From: Agrobacterium leguminum
GTDB lineage: Bacteria > Pseudomonadota > Alphaproteobacteria > Rhizobiales > Rhizobiaceae
NCBI RefSeq assembly: GCF_015704895.1
Contig: NZ_JADQWB010000003.1
Coordinates: 1-64,000, forward strand
Length of the DNA: 64,000 nucleotides
Direction of reading: 5' to 3'
How positions within the stretch are numbered: position 1 is the first letter of the stretch; each line of letters opens with the position of its first letter. The notes beneath the pieces were generated by a model that was given only the letters and a program-made list of their open reading frames with translations, made no database searches and was not told the origin of the DNA. Of the stretch, positions 16,568 to 26,599 are shown piece by piece. The position numbers were made by a program, and so were the translations under genes.

Positions 16568-17640
16568 CGCTTTCGGTCGCCACCCGCCATCGCCTCGGTT
16601 CTTTCGAACTCGATGCGTCATTCACCTCCGAAGGCGGCGTCACCGCCCTGTTCGGACGCTCCGGCTCCGGCAAAACCTCGATGATCCGCATCATAGCAGG
16701 CCTGTTGCGGCCGGATGAGGGACAGGTTTTTCTCGATGGCGAAGTGCTGGCCGATAGCGGAACACGGCTGTTCCTGCCGGCTCATAAACGCCGCTTCGGT
16801 TATGTTTTTCAGGAAGCGCGGCTCTTCCCGCATCTCAGCGTGGCGCAGAACCTGCATTACGGCAGATGGTTCGCCGTGAACAAAACCGGGAGCGCGAATG
16901 AAGACCGCATCGTCGACATGCTCGGCATCGGCCATCTCCTGCAGCGCCGGCCGGACAAGCTTTCCGGCGGCGAAAAACAGCGTGTCGCGATTGGCCGCGC
17001 GCTCCTCTCATCACCCAGGCTGCTGCTGATGGACGAGCCGCTCGCCTCGCTCGACGAGGAGCGAAAAGCCGAAATCATTCCCTATCTCGAACGGCTGCGC
17101 GACGAGACGAAAATCCCGATCGTCTATGTCAGCCATTCTATTCAGGAGGTCGCCCGCCTCGCCGACCGCATCGTGGTGATGAAGGACGGCAAGGTGGAGG
17201 CGCAGGGAAAAGCGGCCGACGTGCTTTCCAGACCGGATTTCAGCACGCATCTGGAACGACGCGAGGCGGGCAGCATTCTTTCCGGGCACATTGAAAGCTT
17301 TGATGAGCGGCATGGCCTTGCCGCCGTGAGGCTGAAGACCATGATGCTCCATGTTCCGGCAAAGAGGGGAACGGCCGGCAGCCCGGCACGGGTGCTCATA
17401 CCGGCGCGCGATGTGATGCTGGCAACCGTAAAGCCCGAAGGCTTAAGCGCGCTCAACATTCTCGCGGGCCATATCGCGACTGTTTCTGCCAGCGAAGACG
17501 GCATGGTCACGGTTCATGTGGATTGCGGCGGCGACATCATCCAGTCGCGCATCACCGATCTGTCACGCGAGAGGCTGCAGCTGGAGCCCGGAAAACCGGT
17601 GCACGCGATCATAAAGTCGGCGGCTCTCGATCCCTATTGA
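16564..17640 (+). CDS. modC: Molybdate ABC transporter ATPase
   Basis: The 358-residue ATPase powers molybdate import. Walker A is [10 protein letters not shown] at about residue 30, the signature is [15 protein letters not shown] near residue 135 and Walker [13 protein letters not shown] follows. The C terminus from about residue 290 is a TOBE/Mop domain that can bind molybdate ([12 protein letters not shown]...). It overlaps modB by 4 bases. Its last 32 bases overlap the 3' end of the convergent modE gene, so the activator gene and repressor gene share coding sequence. Confidence 0.95.
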   Translation: MTLSVATRHRLGSFELDASFTSEGGVTALFGRSGSGKTSMIRIIAGLLRPDEGQVFLDGEVLADSGTRLFLPAHKRRFGYVFQEARLFPHLSVAQNLHYGRWFAVNKTGSANEDRIVDMLGIGHLLQRRPDKLSGGEKQRVAIGRALLSSPRLLLMDEPLASLDEERKAEIIPYLERLRDETKIPIVYVSHSIQEVARLADRIVVMKDGKVEAQGKAADVLSRPDFSTHLERREAGSILSGHIESFDERHGLAAVRLKTMMLHVPAKRGTAGSPARVLIPARDVMLATVKPEGLSALNILAGHIATVSASEDGMVTVHVDCGGDIIQSRITDLSRERLQLEPGKPVHAIIKSAALDPY

Positions 17641-18004
17641 GAGCCGCGTCGGGATTGCGGTTGGCCTCCAGCCAGTCGATATCCGCGCGCAAGGCCTCGT
17701 TCATCCGCTTTTCCATGCTGCGGTAACGCTCCAACACCTCAGTGCCGAAAGCGGTCAGCGCCGCACCGCCGCCCTGTTTGCCGCCACGCTGCGATTCAAT
17801 GACCGGTTGCCTGAACATATGATTCAGCGCATCCACCAGCAACCATGCGCGACGATAGGACATGTCCATCGCCCGCCCTGCGGCAGAGATGGAGCCGGTC
17901 TCGACAATCAACTCCATCAATTCAATCTTGCCATGGCCGAGACGTTCTTCGGGTGGAAAGTCGATACGAAGAACAGGCTTCAGTGGAGAAAGGGCCTCAC
18001 TCAT
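17609..18004 (-). CDS. modE: Short ModE, molybdenum-responsive repressor lacking the molybdate domain
   Basis: The 131-residue protein is the winged-helix DNA-binding half of ModE only ([20 protein letters not shown], then [14 protein letters not shown]). The two molybdate-binding Mop domains are absent, so it matches ModE(S). A. tumefaciens ModE(S) is published as the repressor of modABC; it binds two Mo-boxes and senses molybdenum cofactor status rather than molybdate. The same study found it co-transcribed with the upstream gene, here the S58 peptidase gene that ends 3 bases before its start. It converges on modC with a 32-base overlap. Confidence 0.92.
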   Translation of the reverse strand: MSEALSPLKPVLRIDFPPEERLGHGKIELMELIVETGSISAAGRAMDMSYRRAWLLVDALNHMFRQPVIESQRGGKQGGGAALTAFGTEVLERYRSMEKRMNEALRADIDWLEANRNPDAALNRDREPPTL

Positions 18005-18007
18005 CGT

Positions 18008-19012
18008 TCAAAGGCTCCGTCCATGAACATCGCGATAGGCCTTTTGCGCTCCATCCACCGGCAAGGCCGTCGCCTCATAGACGCCACGCGCGACCGCGCG
18101 CGCCATCACCATGGTCGCCAGATGGCAAAGCTCGGCGAAATGAACGCCGCCCTCAAGCGGCTTTTCACCGGTCGCGGCCGCGAACATGGTGTCGCCGTCG
18201 CTTGGCAGATGGGCGGGCAGAACGGCGCGCGCCAGCCCGTCATGCGCCATGATGGAAAGGCGATGCGCCTGCGCCTTTGTCAGCGCGGCATCCGTCACCA
18301 CCACACCGATGGTCGTTGCCGTGAGATTGACCCCCTTGAGGCGCAGCGCGGTATGATCCGGCTCGAAACGATCGGGAAAACCGCAATCGCCGTATTCACC
18401 CTGCACTTCAAACGGCGCGGACCAGAAATGGCGGCTCGTTCCAACGGTTGCCGAGCCGAGCGCATTGACGGCAACGATGGCCGCCACCTTATAACCGCCG
18501 GAACTGACAGCGCTTGCCGAACCGAGCCCGCCCTTGAAGGTGGCTGTCGTCGCACCCGTTCCGGCCCCGGCCGTTCCGAGCTCAAAGGGCGTCGCACGCG
18601 CCGCCTTGAAGGCCGCATATCCCATCTCGCGATAGGGTGAATGCAGCCCCCAATCCTTGTCGCCGCCATTCAGCAGATCCATCAGGATCGCCTGCGGCAC
18701 GATGGGAACGCGGGTGGAACCCACCTGCAGGCCGCGTCCGATTTCGCGCAGCCCGGCCTGAACGCCGCCCGCCGCATCCAGTCCGAAGGCAGAACCGCCC
18801 GACAGCACGAAGGCGTCCACCGTTTCCACCGTCATCGTCGGGTCGAGCAGGCCGGTATCGCGCCCGCCCGGCGCACCACCCAAAACAGAACCGGAGGCAA
18901 TGGCGGGCTTTTCGAAAACAATCGCCGTAACACCGGAGCCGAGGGCGAGATCGGTAACATTGCCGACCGAAACGCCGCCGATATCCGTCAGAAGATTGGT
19001 GAGTGCCGCCAT
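18008..19012 (-). CDS. P1/S58 family peptidase (DmpA-like aminopeptidase)
   Basis: A 334-residue member of the DmpA/S58 Ntn-hydrolase family, whose members cleave themselves into two subunits and act as L-aminopeptidase/D-esterase or beta-aminopeptidase. Visible family parts are LTDIGGVSVGNVTD at the start, LSGGSAFGLDAAGGV near residue 90 and the Gly-rich GTAGAGTGATTATFKGG. A Ser-rich SASAVSSGGY precedes the candidate cleavage region. The start MAALTNLLTD at 19012 is used rather than a longer frame to 19060 with an atypical head. It is followed by modE after 3 bases; in A. tumefaciens this pair was reported co-transcribed, with the peptidase dispensable for ModE function. It has no evident role in molybdenum metabolism. 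Confidence 0.85.
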   Translation of the reverse strand: MAALTNLLTDIGGVSVGNVTDLALGSGVTAIVFEKPAIASGSVLGGAPGGRDTGLLDPTMTVETVDAFVLSGGSAFGLDAAGGVQAGLREIGRGLQVGSTRVPIVPQAILMDLLNGGDKDWGLHSPYREMGYAAFKAARATPFELGTAGAGTGATTATFKGGLGSASAVSSGGYKVAAIVAVNALGSATVGTSRHFWSAPFEVQGEYGDCGFPDRFEPDHTALRLKGVNLTATTIGVVVTDAALTKAQAHRLSIMAHDGLARAVLPAHLPSDGDTMFAAATGEKPLEGGVHFAELCHLATMVMARAVARGVYEATALPVDGAQKAYRDVHGRSL

Positions 19013-19100
19013 ACCGTTTCCCTTTTCTCCCGGTATCCCGCCACCATCAGGCACTGTCAACGCAAAACGTGAGGCGCCTGATGTCGACGACAGGCCGCGA

Positions 19101-19874
19101 TCAGGAAAAAACCGCCGTTCCGATCACCGGCGTCGAGGGAACGGCCATGTCCCTCGGATCCAGCGGCCCGGAGAGATACGCCTGATGGCCGGCTTCTATC
19201 GCCCGGGCGAAAGCCTCCGCCATGCCGACCGGGTCTCCCGCGCCCGCCACCGCCGTGTTGAGCAGAACGGCATCGTAACCGAGCTCCATCACCGTGACGG
19301 CATGCGACGGGCGGCCGATACCGGCATCGACAATCAGCGGCACATCCGGGAAACGCGCCCGCATGGATTTCAGCGCCGTCAGATTGAGCGGCCCCATGGC
19401 GCTGCCGATTGGCGCGCACCAGGGCATCAGCACCTTGCAGCCTGCCTCCAGCAGCTTCTCGGCGACGACCAGATCGTCCGTCGTATAGGGAAAGACCTCG
19501 AAACCATCGCCACAGAGGATTTTCGCCGCTTCGACAAGTGCGAAGACATCGGGCTGCAGCGTGTCGTGATGACCGATGACCTCCAGCTTGATCCAGTTAG
19601 TGCGGAACACATCGCGGGCCATCTTTGCCGTCAGCACCGCTTCCTTGACCGTGTGGCAACCGGCGGTGTTGGGCAGGATCTGGCGATCCAGCTCACGGAT
19701 AAGTTCGAAAAACTGACCGCCCTTCTTGCCAGCCGCCGTTTCCCGGCGCAGTGAAATCGTCAGAATATCCGTGTTGCTCGCCCGCACGGCATCGGCAAGC
19801 ACAGCAGGAGACGGATAGCGCGCCGTGCCGAGCAGGAGACGGGACGAGACCTCGCGGCCATAAAGCGTCAGCAT
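19101..19874 (-). CDS. thiG: Thiazole synthase
   Basis: ThiG builds the thiazole phosphate of thiamine from DXP, dehydroglycine and ThiS thiocarboxylate. The 257-residue TIM-barrel enzyme opens [21 protein letters not shown], contains [15 protein letters not shown] and the Schiff-base Lys in NWIKLEVIG near residue 105. The phosphate-binding end [14 protein letters not shown] and [10 protein letters not shown] are intact. It is the last gene of thiC-thiO-thiS-thiG; thiE, often next in rhizobial thiCOGE operons, is missing here. Confidence 0.96.
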   Translation of the reverse strand: MLTLYGREVSSRLLLGTARYPSPAVLADAVRASNTDILTISLRRETAAGKKGGQFFELIRELDRQILPNTAGCHTVKEAVLTAKMARDVFRTNWIKLEVIGHHDTLQPDVFALVEAAKILCGDGFEVFPYTTDDLVVAEKLLEAGCKVLMPWCAPIGSAMGPLNLTALKSMRARFPDVPLIVDAGIGRPSHAVTVMELGYDAVLLNTAVAGAGDPVGMAEAFARAIEAGHQAYLSGPLDPRDMAVPSTPVIGTAVFS

Positions 19875-19878
19875 GGTT

Positions 19879-20076
19879 TCAGCCTCCCTGCATCGGCGAG
19901 AGAATTTCGATACGGTCGAAAGCCTTCAGCTTATAATCGGCGCGCTCTTCCGAATGCACCAAGTCACCGTTTACCGCCGTCGCCAGCCACTCCCCCTCGT
20001 ATTCGAGGCTGGCGAGCAGGCCGGCCAGCGTCTCGGCGGCGAGATCAAGCTCGTCGCCATTCACCAGAAGTTTCAT
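19879..20076 (-). CDS. thiS: Sulfur carrier protein ThiS
   Basis: A 65-residue ubiquitin-like carrier that ends in the essential Gly-Gly (SPMQGG), the site of thiocarboxylate formation. It begins [12 protein letters not shown], and [26 protein letters not shown] is the standard C-terminal half, quoted in parts: [13 protein letters not shown] then SPMQGG. Its first 32 bases overlap the end of thiO in another frame, and it ends 4 bases before thiG, so the three are likely coupled. An open frame extends upstream of this start but lies inside thiO. Confidence 0.93.
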   Translation of the reverse strand: MKLLVNGDELDLAAETLAGLLASLEYEGEWLATAVNGDLVHSEERADYKLKAFDRIEILSPMQGG

Positions 20077-21049
20077 GATCCCGTTCCTTTTGAGAGAGAG
20101 TTTGGCAGACGATTTCAGCCGCCTGCCGCGCCATCGCTGGCGACAGCAGAAAGCCGTGCCGGTGCGCGCCGTTGATGAAAATTGTCCGGCCATCCTGCGT
20201 GACCTTCGGCAGATTGTCGGGATAGGCGGGGCGCACGCCGGTGCCTGTCTCGATGATTTCCGCTTCCGCGAAAGCCGGATGCACGGCGTAGGCGGCATTC
20301 AAGAACTCCATCATCGAGCGGGCGGAAATGGCGCCCGCATCTTCCGTCTCGATCATCGTCGCGCCCACCATGAAACGGCCGGGCTCGCGCGGCACGATGT
20401 AAAGCGGAATGCGCGGATGCAGCAGCCGGACGGGACGAGACAGGGAAACCTCCCGCGTGGCGAGATAGAGCATCTCTCCCCGCACACCGCGAAGATCGGA
20501 AATCCCGCCGATTGCCGCAGAACCAGTGCAATCCACCACCCGGTCGAACGGCTCTTCATCCAACGGGATACCCATATGGAACTGCACCCCCATGGCGCGA
20601 AGCCGCTCATGCAGCGATTTCAGTGCTAGACGCGGATCGAGATGCCCCTCGCCCGGAAAATAAAGCCCTGAGCGAAACCGCCCGGCAAGATCTGGCTCCA
20701 GCGCGGCGATTTCGCCCTCATCCACCCAGCGATAGCCAGCGGTCCGCGATGCGAAACGCGAAAGCTCCGCCTTGTCGCGGGCCGGCGCAACGACCAGCGT
20801 ACCGTGCCGCACGACAAGGCCGGGTGTCGCTTCATCCCACCAGTCGAGCGCCGCCTGACCGAGCGTCAGAACCGCCGCTTCAGCGCTTTCACGCTCGCAC
20901 CAGGGCGCCAGCATGCCGCCCGCATACCAGGATGCGCCGCGAGAGGGTTCGGCATTGCGCTCGCAAACCTCGACGGTAACGCCGGTCCGCACCAGTTCGA
21001 AGGCCGCCGTCAAACCGGCGACCCCCGTTCCCTTGACCAGAACGCGCAT
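20045..21049 (-). CDS. thiO: Glycine oxidase for thiazole synthesis
   Basis: FAD enzyme that oxidises glycine to iminoglycine for the ThiG step. The 334-residue product has the nucleotide-binding start MRVLVKGTGVAGLTAAFELV and the acidic VEVCER, a central GASWYAGGMLAPWCERES block typical of ThiO, and the C-terminal VRPAYPDNLPKV and GAHRHGFLLSPAMA FAD segment. The ATG at 21049 adjoins the thiC stop codon; a longer frame running into thiC is rejected. It overlaps thiS by 32 bases. Confidence 0.95.
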   Translation of the reverse strand: MRVLVKGTGVAGLTAAFELVRTGVTVEVCERNAEPSRGASWYAGGMLAPWCERESAEAAVLTLGQAALDWWDEATPGLVVRHGTLVVAPARDKAELSRFASRTAGYRWVDEGEIAALEPDLAGRFRSGLYFPGEGHLDPRLALKSLHERLRAMGVQFHMGIPLDEEPFDRVVDCTGSAAIGGISDLRGVRGEMLYLATREVSLSRPVRLLHPRIPLYIVPREPGRFMVGATMIETEDAGAISARSMMEFLNAAYAVHPAFAEAEIIETGTGVRPAYPDNLPKVTQDGRTIFINGAHRHGFLLSPAMARQAAEIVCQTLSQKERDHETSGEWRRA

Positions 21050-21050
21050 G

Positions 21051-23075
<2,025 letters not shown>

Positions 23076-23160
23076 AATGGCCACAGCAAAAAACACCGAC
23101 CGGCATTTGTCAAGGCCGACGATCCATGCTTGGCAAAGGTGCGGGAATGGCGCATGCTGC

Positions 23161-23220
23161 CGTTAGTTGTAATTAACCTAACGGTTTAGGCGAATATTAT
23201 CGTTTGCAACGTAACGATAA
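23161..23220. promoter_or_regulatory. Two adjacent inverted repeats before the carrier protein operon
   Basis: The first is CGTTAG (23161-23166) with CTAACG (23178-23183). The second is TTATCGTT (23197-23204) with AACGATAA (23213-23220). Both are perfect, similarly sized and placed 45-100 bases before the ATG at 23264, so they may be operators of an unidentified regulator or a bidirectional promoter element. Confidence 0.4.
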
Positions 23221-23263
23221 GCACAAACCATCCTGATGTGAAATTCATGGGAGATACGTCGGA

Positions 23264-23515
23264 ATGAACGCGACTATTCGTGAAATACTGGCCAAATTCG
23301 GCCAGCTTCCAACCCCAGTCGATACGATTGCAGATGAAGCCGATCTTTATGCGGCGGGCCTTTCTTCCTTTGCATCCGTGCAATTGATGCTCGGCATCGA
23401 AGAAGCATTCGATATCGAATTCCCCGACAATCTGCTGAACCGCAAGTCATTTGCGAGCATCAGGGCCATTGAAGACACCGTTAAGCTCATTCTGGATGGT
23501 AAAGAGGCAGCCTGA
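23264..23515 (+). CDS. Acyl carrier protein of the aminoacylation operon
   Basis: An 83-residue carrier protein with the four-helix ACP pattern. The phosphopantetheine attachment is Ser35 in AAGLSSFASVQLML, where the usual GxDSL reads GLSSF. Helix 3 and 4 region is EEAFDIEFPDNLLNRKSF. GGGAG precedes the start. It overlaps the next gene by one base (TGATG). Because the third gene is an amino acid:carrier protein ligase, this is almost certainly the aminoacylated carrier rather than a fatty-acid ACP. The downstream fate of the thioester is not known. Confidence 0.88.
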   Translation: MNATIREILAKFGQLPTPVDTIADEADLYAAGLSSFASVQLMLGIEEAFDIEFPDNLLNRKSFASIRAIEDTVKLILDGKEAA

Positions 23516-24696
23516 TGAACGTCACCGTAGCGCCGCAGGATGAAACGCTGTCCGCGCGCGCAGGCCGTGTCGCGGCAATCGCCGCCAAACACGCGGATGA
23601 GGTGGATGTCACCGGCCGATTCCCACAGGAAGCCGTCGACGCCTTGCGACAGGAACGTCTGCTCGGCATCCAGGTCCCCTCTTCGCTGGGCGGCGAAAGC
23701 GCTTCCTTACAGGAAATCGCCGATATCTGCGCCCGGCTCGGTCAGGCCTGTTCGGCAACCGCGATGATTTTCGCCATGCACCATATCAAGGCATCCAGCC
23801 TAGTGGAACACGGCGAGACGAGCGCGTGGCATGCCGACTTCATGAGCCGCATCGCGAGCGAACAGCTTCTGCTTGGCTCCGCCACCACCGAAGGCGGCAT
23901 TGGCGGCAATCTGCGCAACTCCATCTGTGCAATCGAGGTCGAAGGCGATTTCTGCCGGCTGGAAAAAGACGCCACCGTCATTTCCTATGGCAGCAATGCC
24001 GATGCGATCCTCATCACCTCGCGCGCCCACAAGGATGCCGCGCCCGCCGATCAGGTGATGACGGTCTTTCTGAAAAACCAGTACACGCTCGAAAAGACCC
24101 ATGTGTGGGATACGCTCGGCATGCGCGGCACCTGTTCGGATGGCTTCCTGTTCCGCGGCGAAGCGCCGGCGGCGCAGATATTCCCGAAACCCTTTGCGGA
24201 AATCGCCGCACAATCCATGCTTGCAAGTTCGCATCTCCTGTGGAGCGCCGTCTGGTACGGCATCGCCTCGGATGCCGTGCTGCGCGCCCAGTCTTTCGTG
24301 AGAGCCGCGGCGCGCAAATCGCCCGGCACCGCTCCTCCCGGCGCGATCCGGCTTGCCGAGGTTTCCACCAAGCTGCAGGTGGTGAAATCCAACATAATCG
24401 CCGGCATCAAGGCTTACGAGGACACCAAGAGCGACCCTGAAAAGCTGATGTCGATGGCCTTTGCCGTCGCCATGAACAATGTGAAAATCTGCTCTTCGGA
24501 AACCATTCTCGAGATCATCGATCATGCCATGCTGGTCTGCGGCATCATGGGTTACAAGAACGGCACGCCCTACAGCCTCGGCCGGCACCTGCGCGACGCG
24601 CACTCCGCCCGTCTGATGATTTCCAACGACCGCATTCTCGGCAATTCCGCCAATCTCCTGCTGGTTCACAAGCAGGACACCAGCCTCTTGGGATAA
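23515..24696 (+). CDS. Acyl-CoA dehydrogenase-like flavoprotein acting with the carrier protein
   Basis: The 393-residue protein has the three acyl-CoA dehydrogenase domains: N-terminal helices (to about residue 120), a beta middle with [15 protein letters not shown], and a C-terminal helical domain. In the C-terminal substrate loop, where the catalytic Glu normally lies in a YEGT-like motif, the sequence reads [15 protein letters not shown], so I see no such Glu. That resembles flavin N-oxygenases of the same fold as much as dehydrogenases. Coupled by a 1-base overlap to the carrier protein gene and 4 bases from the ligase gene, it most likely oxidises an aminoacyl group held on the carrier. 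The reaction is inference. Confidence 0.8.
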   Translation: MNVTVAPQDETLSARAGRVAAIAAKHADEVDVTGRFPQEAVDALRQERLLGIQVPSSLGGESASLQEIADICARLGQACSATAMIFAMHHIKASSLVEHGETSAWHADFMSRIASEQLLLGSATTEGGIGGNLRNSICAIEVEGDFCRLEKDATVISYGSNADAILITSRAHKDAAPADQVMTVFLKNQYTLEKTHVWDTLGMRGTCSDGFLFRGEAPAAQIFPKPFAEIAAQSMLASSHLLWSAVWYGIASDAVLRAQSFVRAAARKSPGTAPPGAIRLAEVSTKLQVVKSNIIAGIKAYEDTKSDPEKLMSMAFAVAMNNVKICSSETILEIIDHAMLVCGIMGYKNGTPYSLGRHLRDAHSARLMISNDRILGNSANLLLVHKQDTSLLG

Positions 24697-24700
24697 GACC

Positions 24701-25609
24701 ATGGACATGCAAACCTCGTTTCTCGATCGACTGTTCGAAGAAGGCCTGCTGATTGAAACCGGTGTTGACGGTCTTTATGGACGCAGCGGCCAGTTCGAGG
24801 ATGTCATTGCCGCCTTCGAGCGGCTGATCGACCGCACGGGCGCCGCTGACGGCGCCGAAGCAATCCGCTTTCCGCCCGGCATCAACCGCGCCTATTTCGA
24901 AAAGAGCGGTTATATGAAGAGCTTCCCGCAGCTCGCCGGCACAGTCCATTCCTTCTGCGGCTGTGAGCTCGACCATGTCAGCCTGCTGAAAACCATGGAC
25001 GAGGGCGGCGACTGGACCAAGGACCAGAAAGCGACAGACATCGTGCTGACGCCGGCGGCCTGCTACCCGCTTTATCCGACGATTGCCAAGCGCGGCGCGC
25101 TACCTGCCGGCGGCGGTCTCTATGACATCCAGTCCTATTGCTTCCGTCATGAACCTTCCAAGGACCCGGCCCGCCAGCAGCTTTTCCGCATGCGCGAATA
25201 TGTTTGCATGGGCACCGAGTCCGACGTCACCGAATTCCGCCAGACCTGGATGGATCGCGGCGTGGAGATGATGAAAGCGGTCGGGCTCGACGTCACCATC
25301 GATGTCGCCAACGATCCCTTCTTCGGCCGCGCCGGCAAGATGCTCGCCAACAACCAGCGCGACCAGAACCTGAAATTCGAACTCTTGATTCCGGTCACAT
25401 CCGCGACCAGCCCGACGGCCTGCATGAGCTTCAATTATCATCAGGATGCCTTCGGCCAGAAATGGGGCCTCAATCTCGACAATGGCGATGTCGCCCACAC
25501 CGCCTGCGTCGGTTTCGGCCTTGAGCGCATCGCGCTGGCGCTGTTTGCGCATCATGGTCTCGATGTGAAGAAATGGCCTGCGAAGGTCGTGGAAACGCTC
25601 TGGGGCTGA
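24701..25609 (+). CDS. Amino acid--[carrier protein] ligase, truncated SerRS-like
   Basis: Homologue of the atypical (archaeal-type) seryl-tRNA synthetase catalytic core that loads an amino acid onto phosphopantetheine of a carrier protein rather than tRNA. The 302 residues have class II motif 2 ([19 protein letters not shown], Arg149/Glu151) and motif 3 ([12 protein letters not shown]) but no tRNA-binding domain. Candidate Zn ligands Cys121, Glu166 and Cys269 sit at a constant offset of 10 from the Cys131/Glu176/Cys279 I recall for the Bradyrhizobium enzyme. The A. tumefaciens member was studied biochemically and, as I recall, prefers alanine where the Bradyrhizobium enzymes prefer glycine. 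It is third in the operon, after its likely partner ACP. Confidence 0.92.
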   Translation: MDMQTSFLDRLFEEGLLIETGVDGLYGRSGQFEDVIAAFERLIDRTGAADGAEAIRFPPGINRAYFEKSGYMKSFPQLAGTVHSFCGCELDHVSLLKTMDEGGDWTKDQKATDIVLTPAACYPLYPTIAKRGALPAGGGLYDIQSYCFRHEPSKDPARQQLFRMREYVCMGTESDVTEFRQTWMDRGVEMMKAVGLDVTIDVANDPFFGRAGKMLANNQRDQNLKFELLIPVTSATSPTACMSFNYHQDAFGQKWGLNLDNGDVAHTACVGFGLERIALALFAHHGLDVKKWPAKVVETLWG

Positions 25610-25615
25610 TCATTC

Positions 25616-26599
25616 ATGCGGCAGATTTTTCCCGGTCTCGATCCCAAAAACTATGTGCAGCATCCGCTCCATTCCTCCGAGAGAATGTGGCCGGAGACCA
25701 ATTGCTACATCGATTTGTGGATCGAGGTGCTGGCCTCGAAAGGTCTGCCGCCGGAAGCCATGTTCGGTTTCACGCTCACGCAGGACTTCGAAGGCGACCA
25801 GTTCACCTTCTTCAAGGTGCCGCTGGAAGACCTCGAGGCGCTTTATGGCGTTCGCGCCACCGAACTTGCGATCTTCGACAGCGTGGAAAGCCACATCGAG
25901 GCGCAGCTCGCACGCGGCCGCATCTGCCTGATCGAGATGGACAGCTTCTATATGCCGGATACCCATGGGGTGGGCTACCGGAAGGAACATGGCAAGACCA
26001 CCATCGCCATCAACCGGCTCGATCTCGCGAAGCGTGAACTCGACTATTTCCACAATGCCGGCTTCTTCCACCTTTCAGGCGAAGATTTTGACGGCCTGTT
26101 CCAGCATCATCTGGCCGAGACCGACCCGCCGTTCCTGCCCTATACCGAATTTGCGAAATTCGCGGATAGCACCCCCTCGCCCGCACATATTCGCAAGACG
26201 GCCGAACGGCTCCTGAAGTTTCATTTTTCCAGACGGCCCTCCGCCAACCCGGTCCGCGCTTTTGCCGGCGTTTTTCCGGCGCAGGTGGAAAAGGTCGCCG
26301 ACCGACCCTTCGGTTTTTTCCACAAATATGCCTTCAACACGCTGCGCCAGCTCGGCGCCAATTTCGAACTGGCGGCAAGCCACTTCGAATGGCTGGACGC
26401 GGACGGTTTTTCTGAAGCAAGAGACCACGCGCTCAAGATTTCCGAGGTTGCCAAGACCGTGCAGTTCCAGCTCGCCCGCGCCGTCACCCGCCGCAAATTT
26501 GATGCACTGGCCACCGTGCTCGATCCAGCAGCGGATGCGTGGGATGGCATGATGGAAGCGCTTTCGACTAAACTCACTGATGCCAGCGAGGCCGCGTGA
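25616..26599 (+). CDS. DUF1839 protein, candidate aminoacyl transferase
   Basis: A 327-residue DUF1839 protein with no signal peptide or membrane segment. The N-terminal half has a papain/BtrH-like look: Cys30 in PETNCYIDLW at the start of a helix, then IEMDSFYMPDTHGVGY (residues 107-121), His125 in EHGKTT and Asp136 in INRLD, a plausible Cys-His-Asp set. BtrH transfers an acyl group from a carrier protein onto an aminoglycoside, so the analogous role here is moving the aminoacyl group from the ACP. That role is inference from pattern and context; DUF1839 has no established function I know of. The C-terminal half is helical. It overlaps the next gene by 4 bases (GTGA). Confidence 0.75.
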   Translation: MRQIFPGLDPKNYVQHPLHSSERMWPETNCYIDLWIEVLASKGLPPEAMFGFTLTQDFEGDQFTFFKVPLEDLEALYGVRATELAIFDSVESHIEAQLARGRICLIEMDSFYMPDTHGVGYRKEHGKTTIAINRLDLAKRELDYFHNAGFFHLSGEDFDGLFQHHLAETDPPFLPYTEFAKFADSTPSPAHIRKTAERLLKFHFSRRPSANPVRAFAGVFPAQVEKVADRPFGFFHKYAFNTLRQLGANFELAASHFEWLDADGFSEARDHALKISEVAKTVQFQLARAVTRRKFDALATVLDPAADAWDGMMEALSTKLTDASEAA

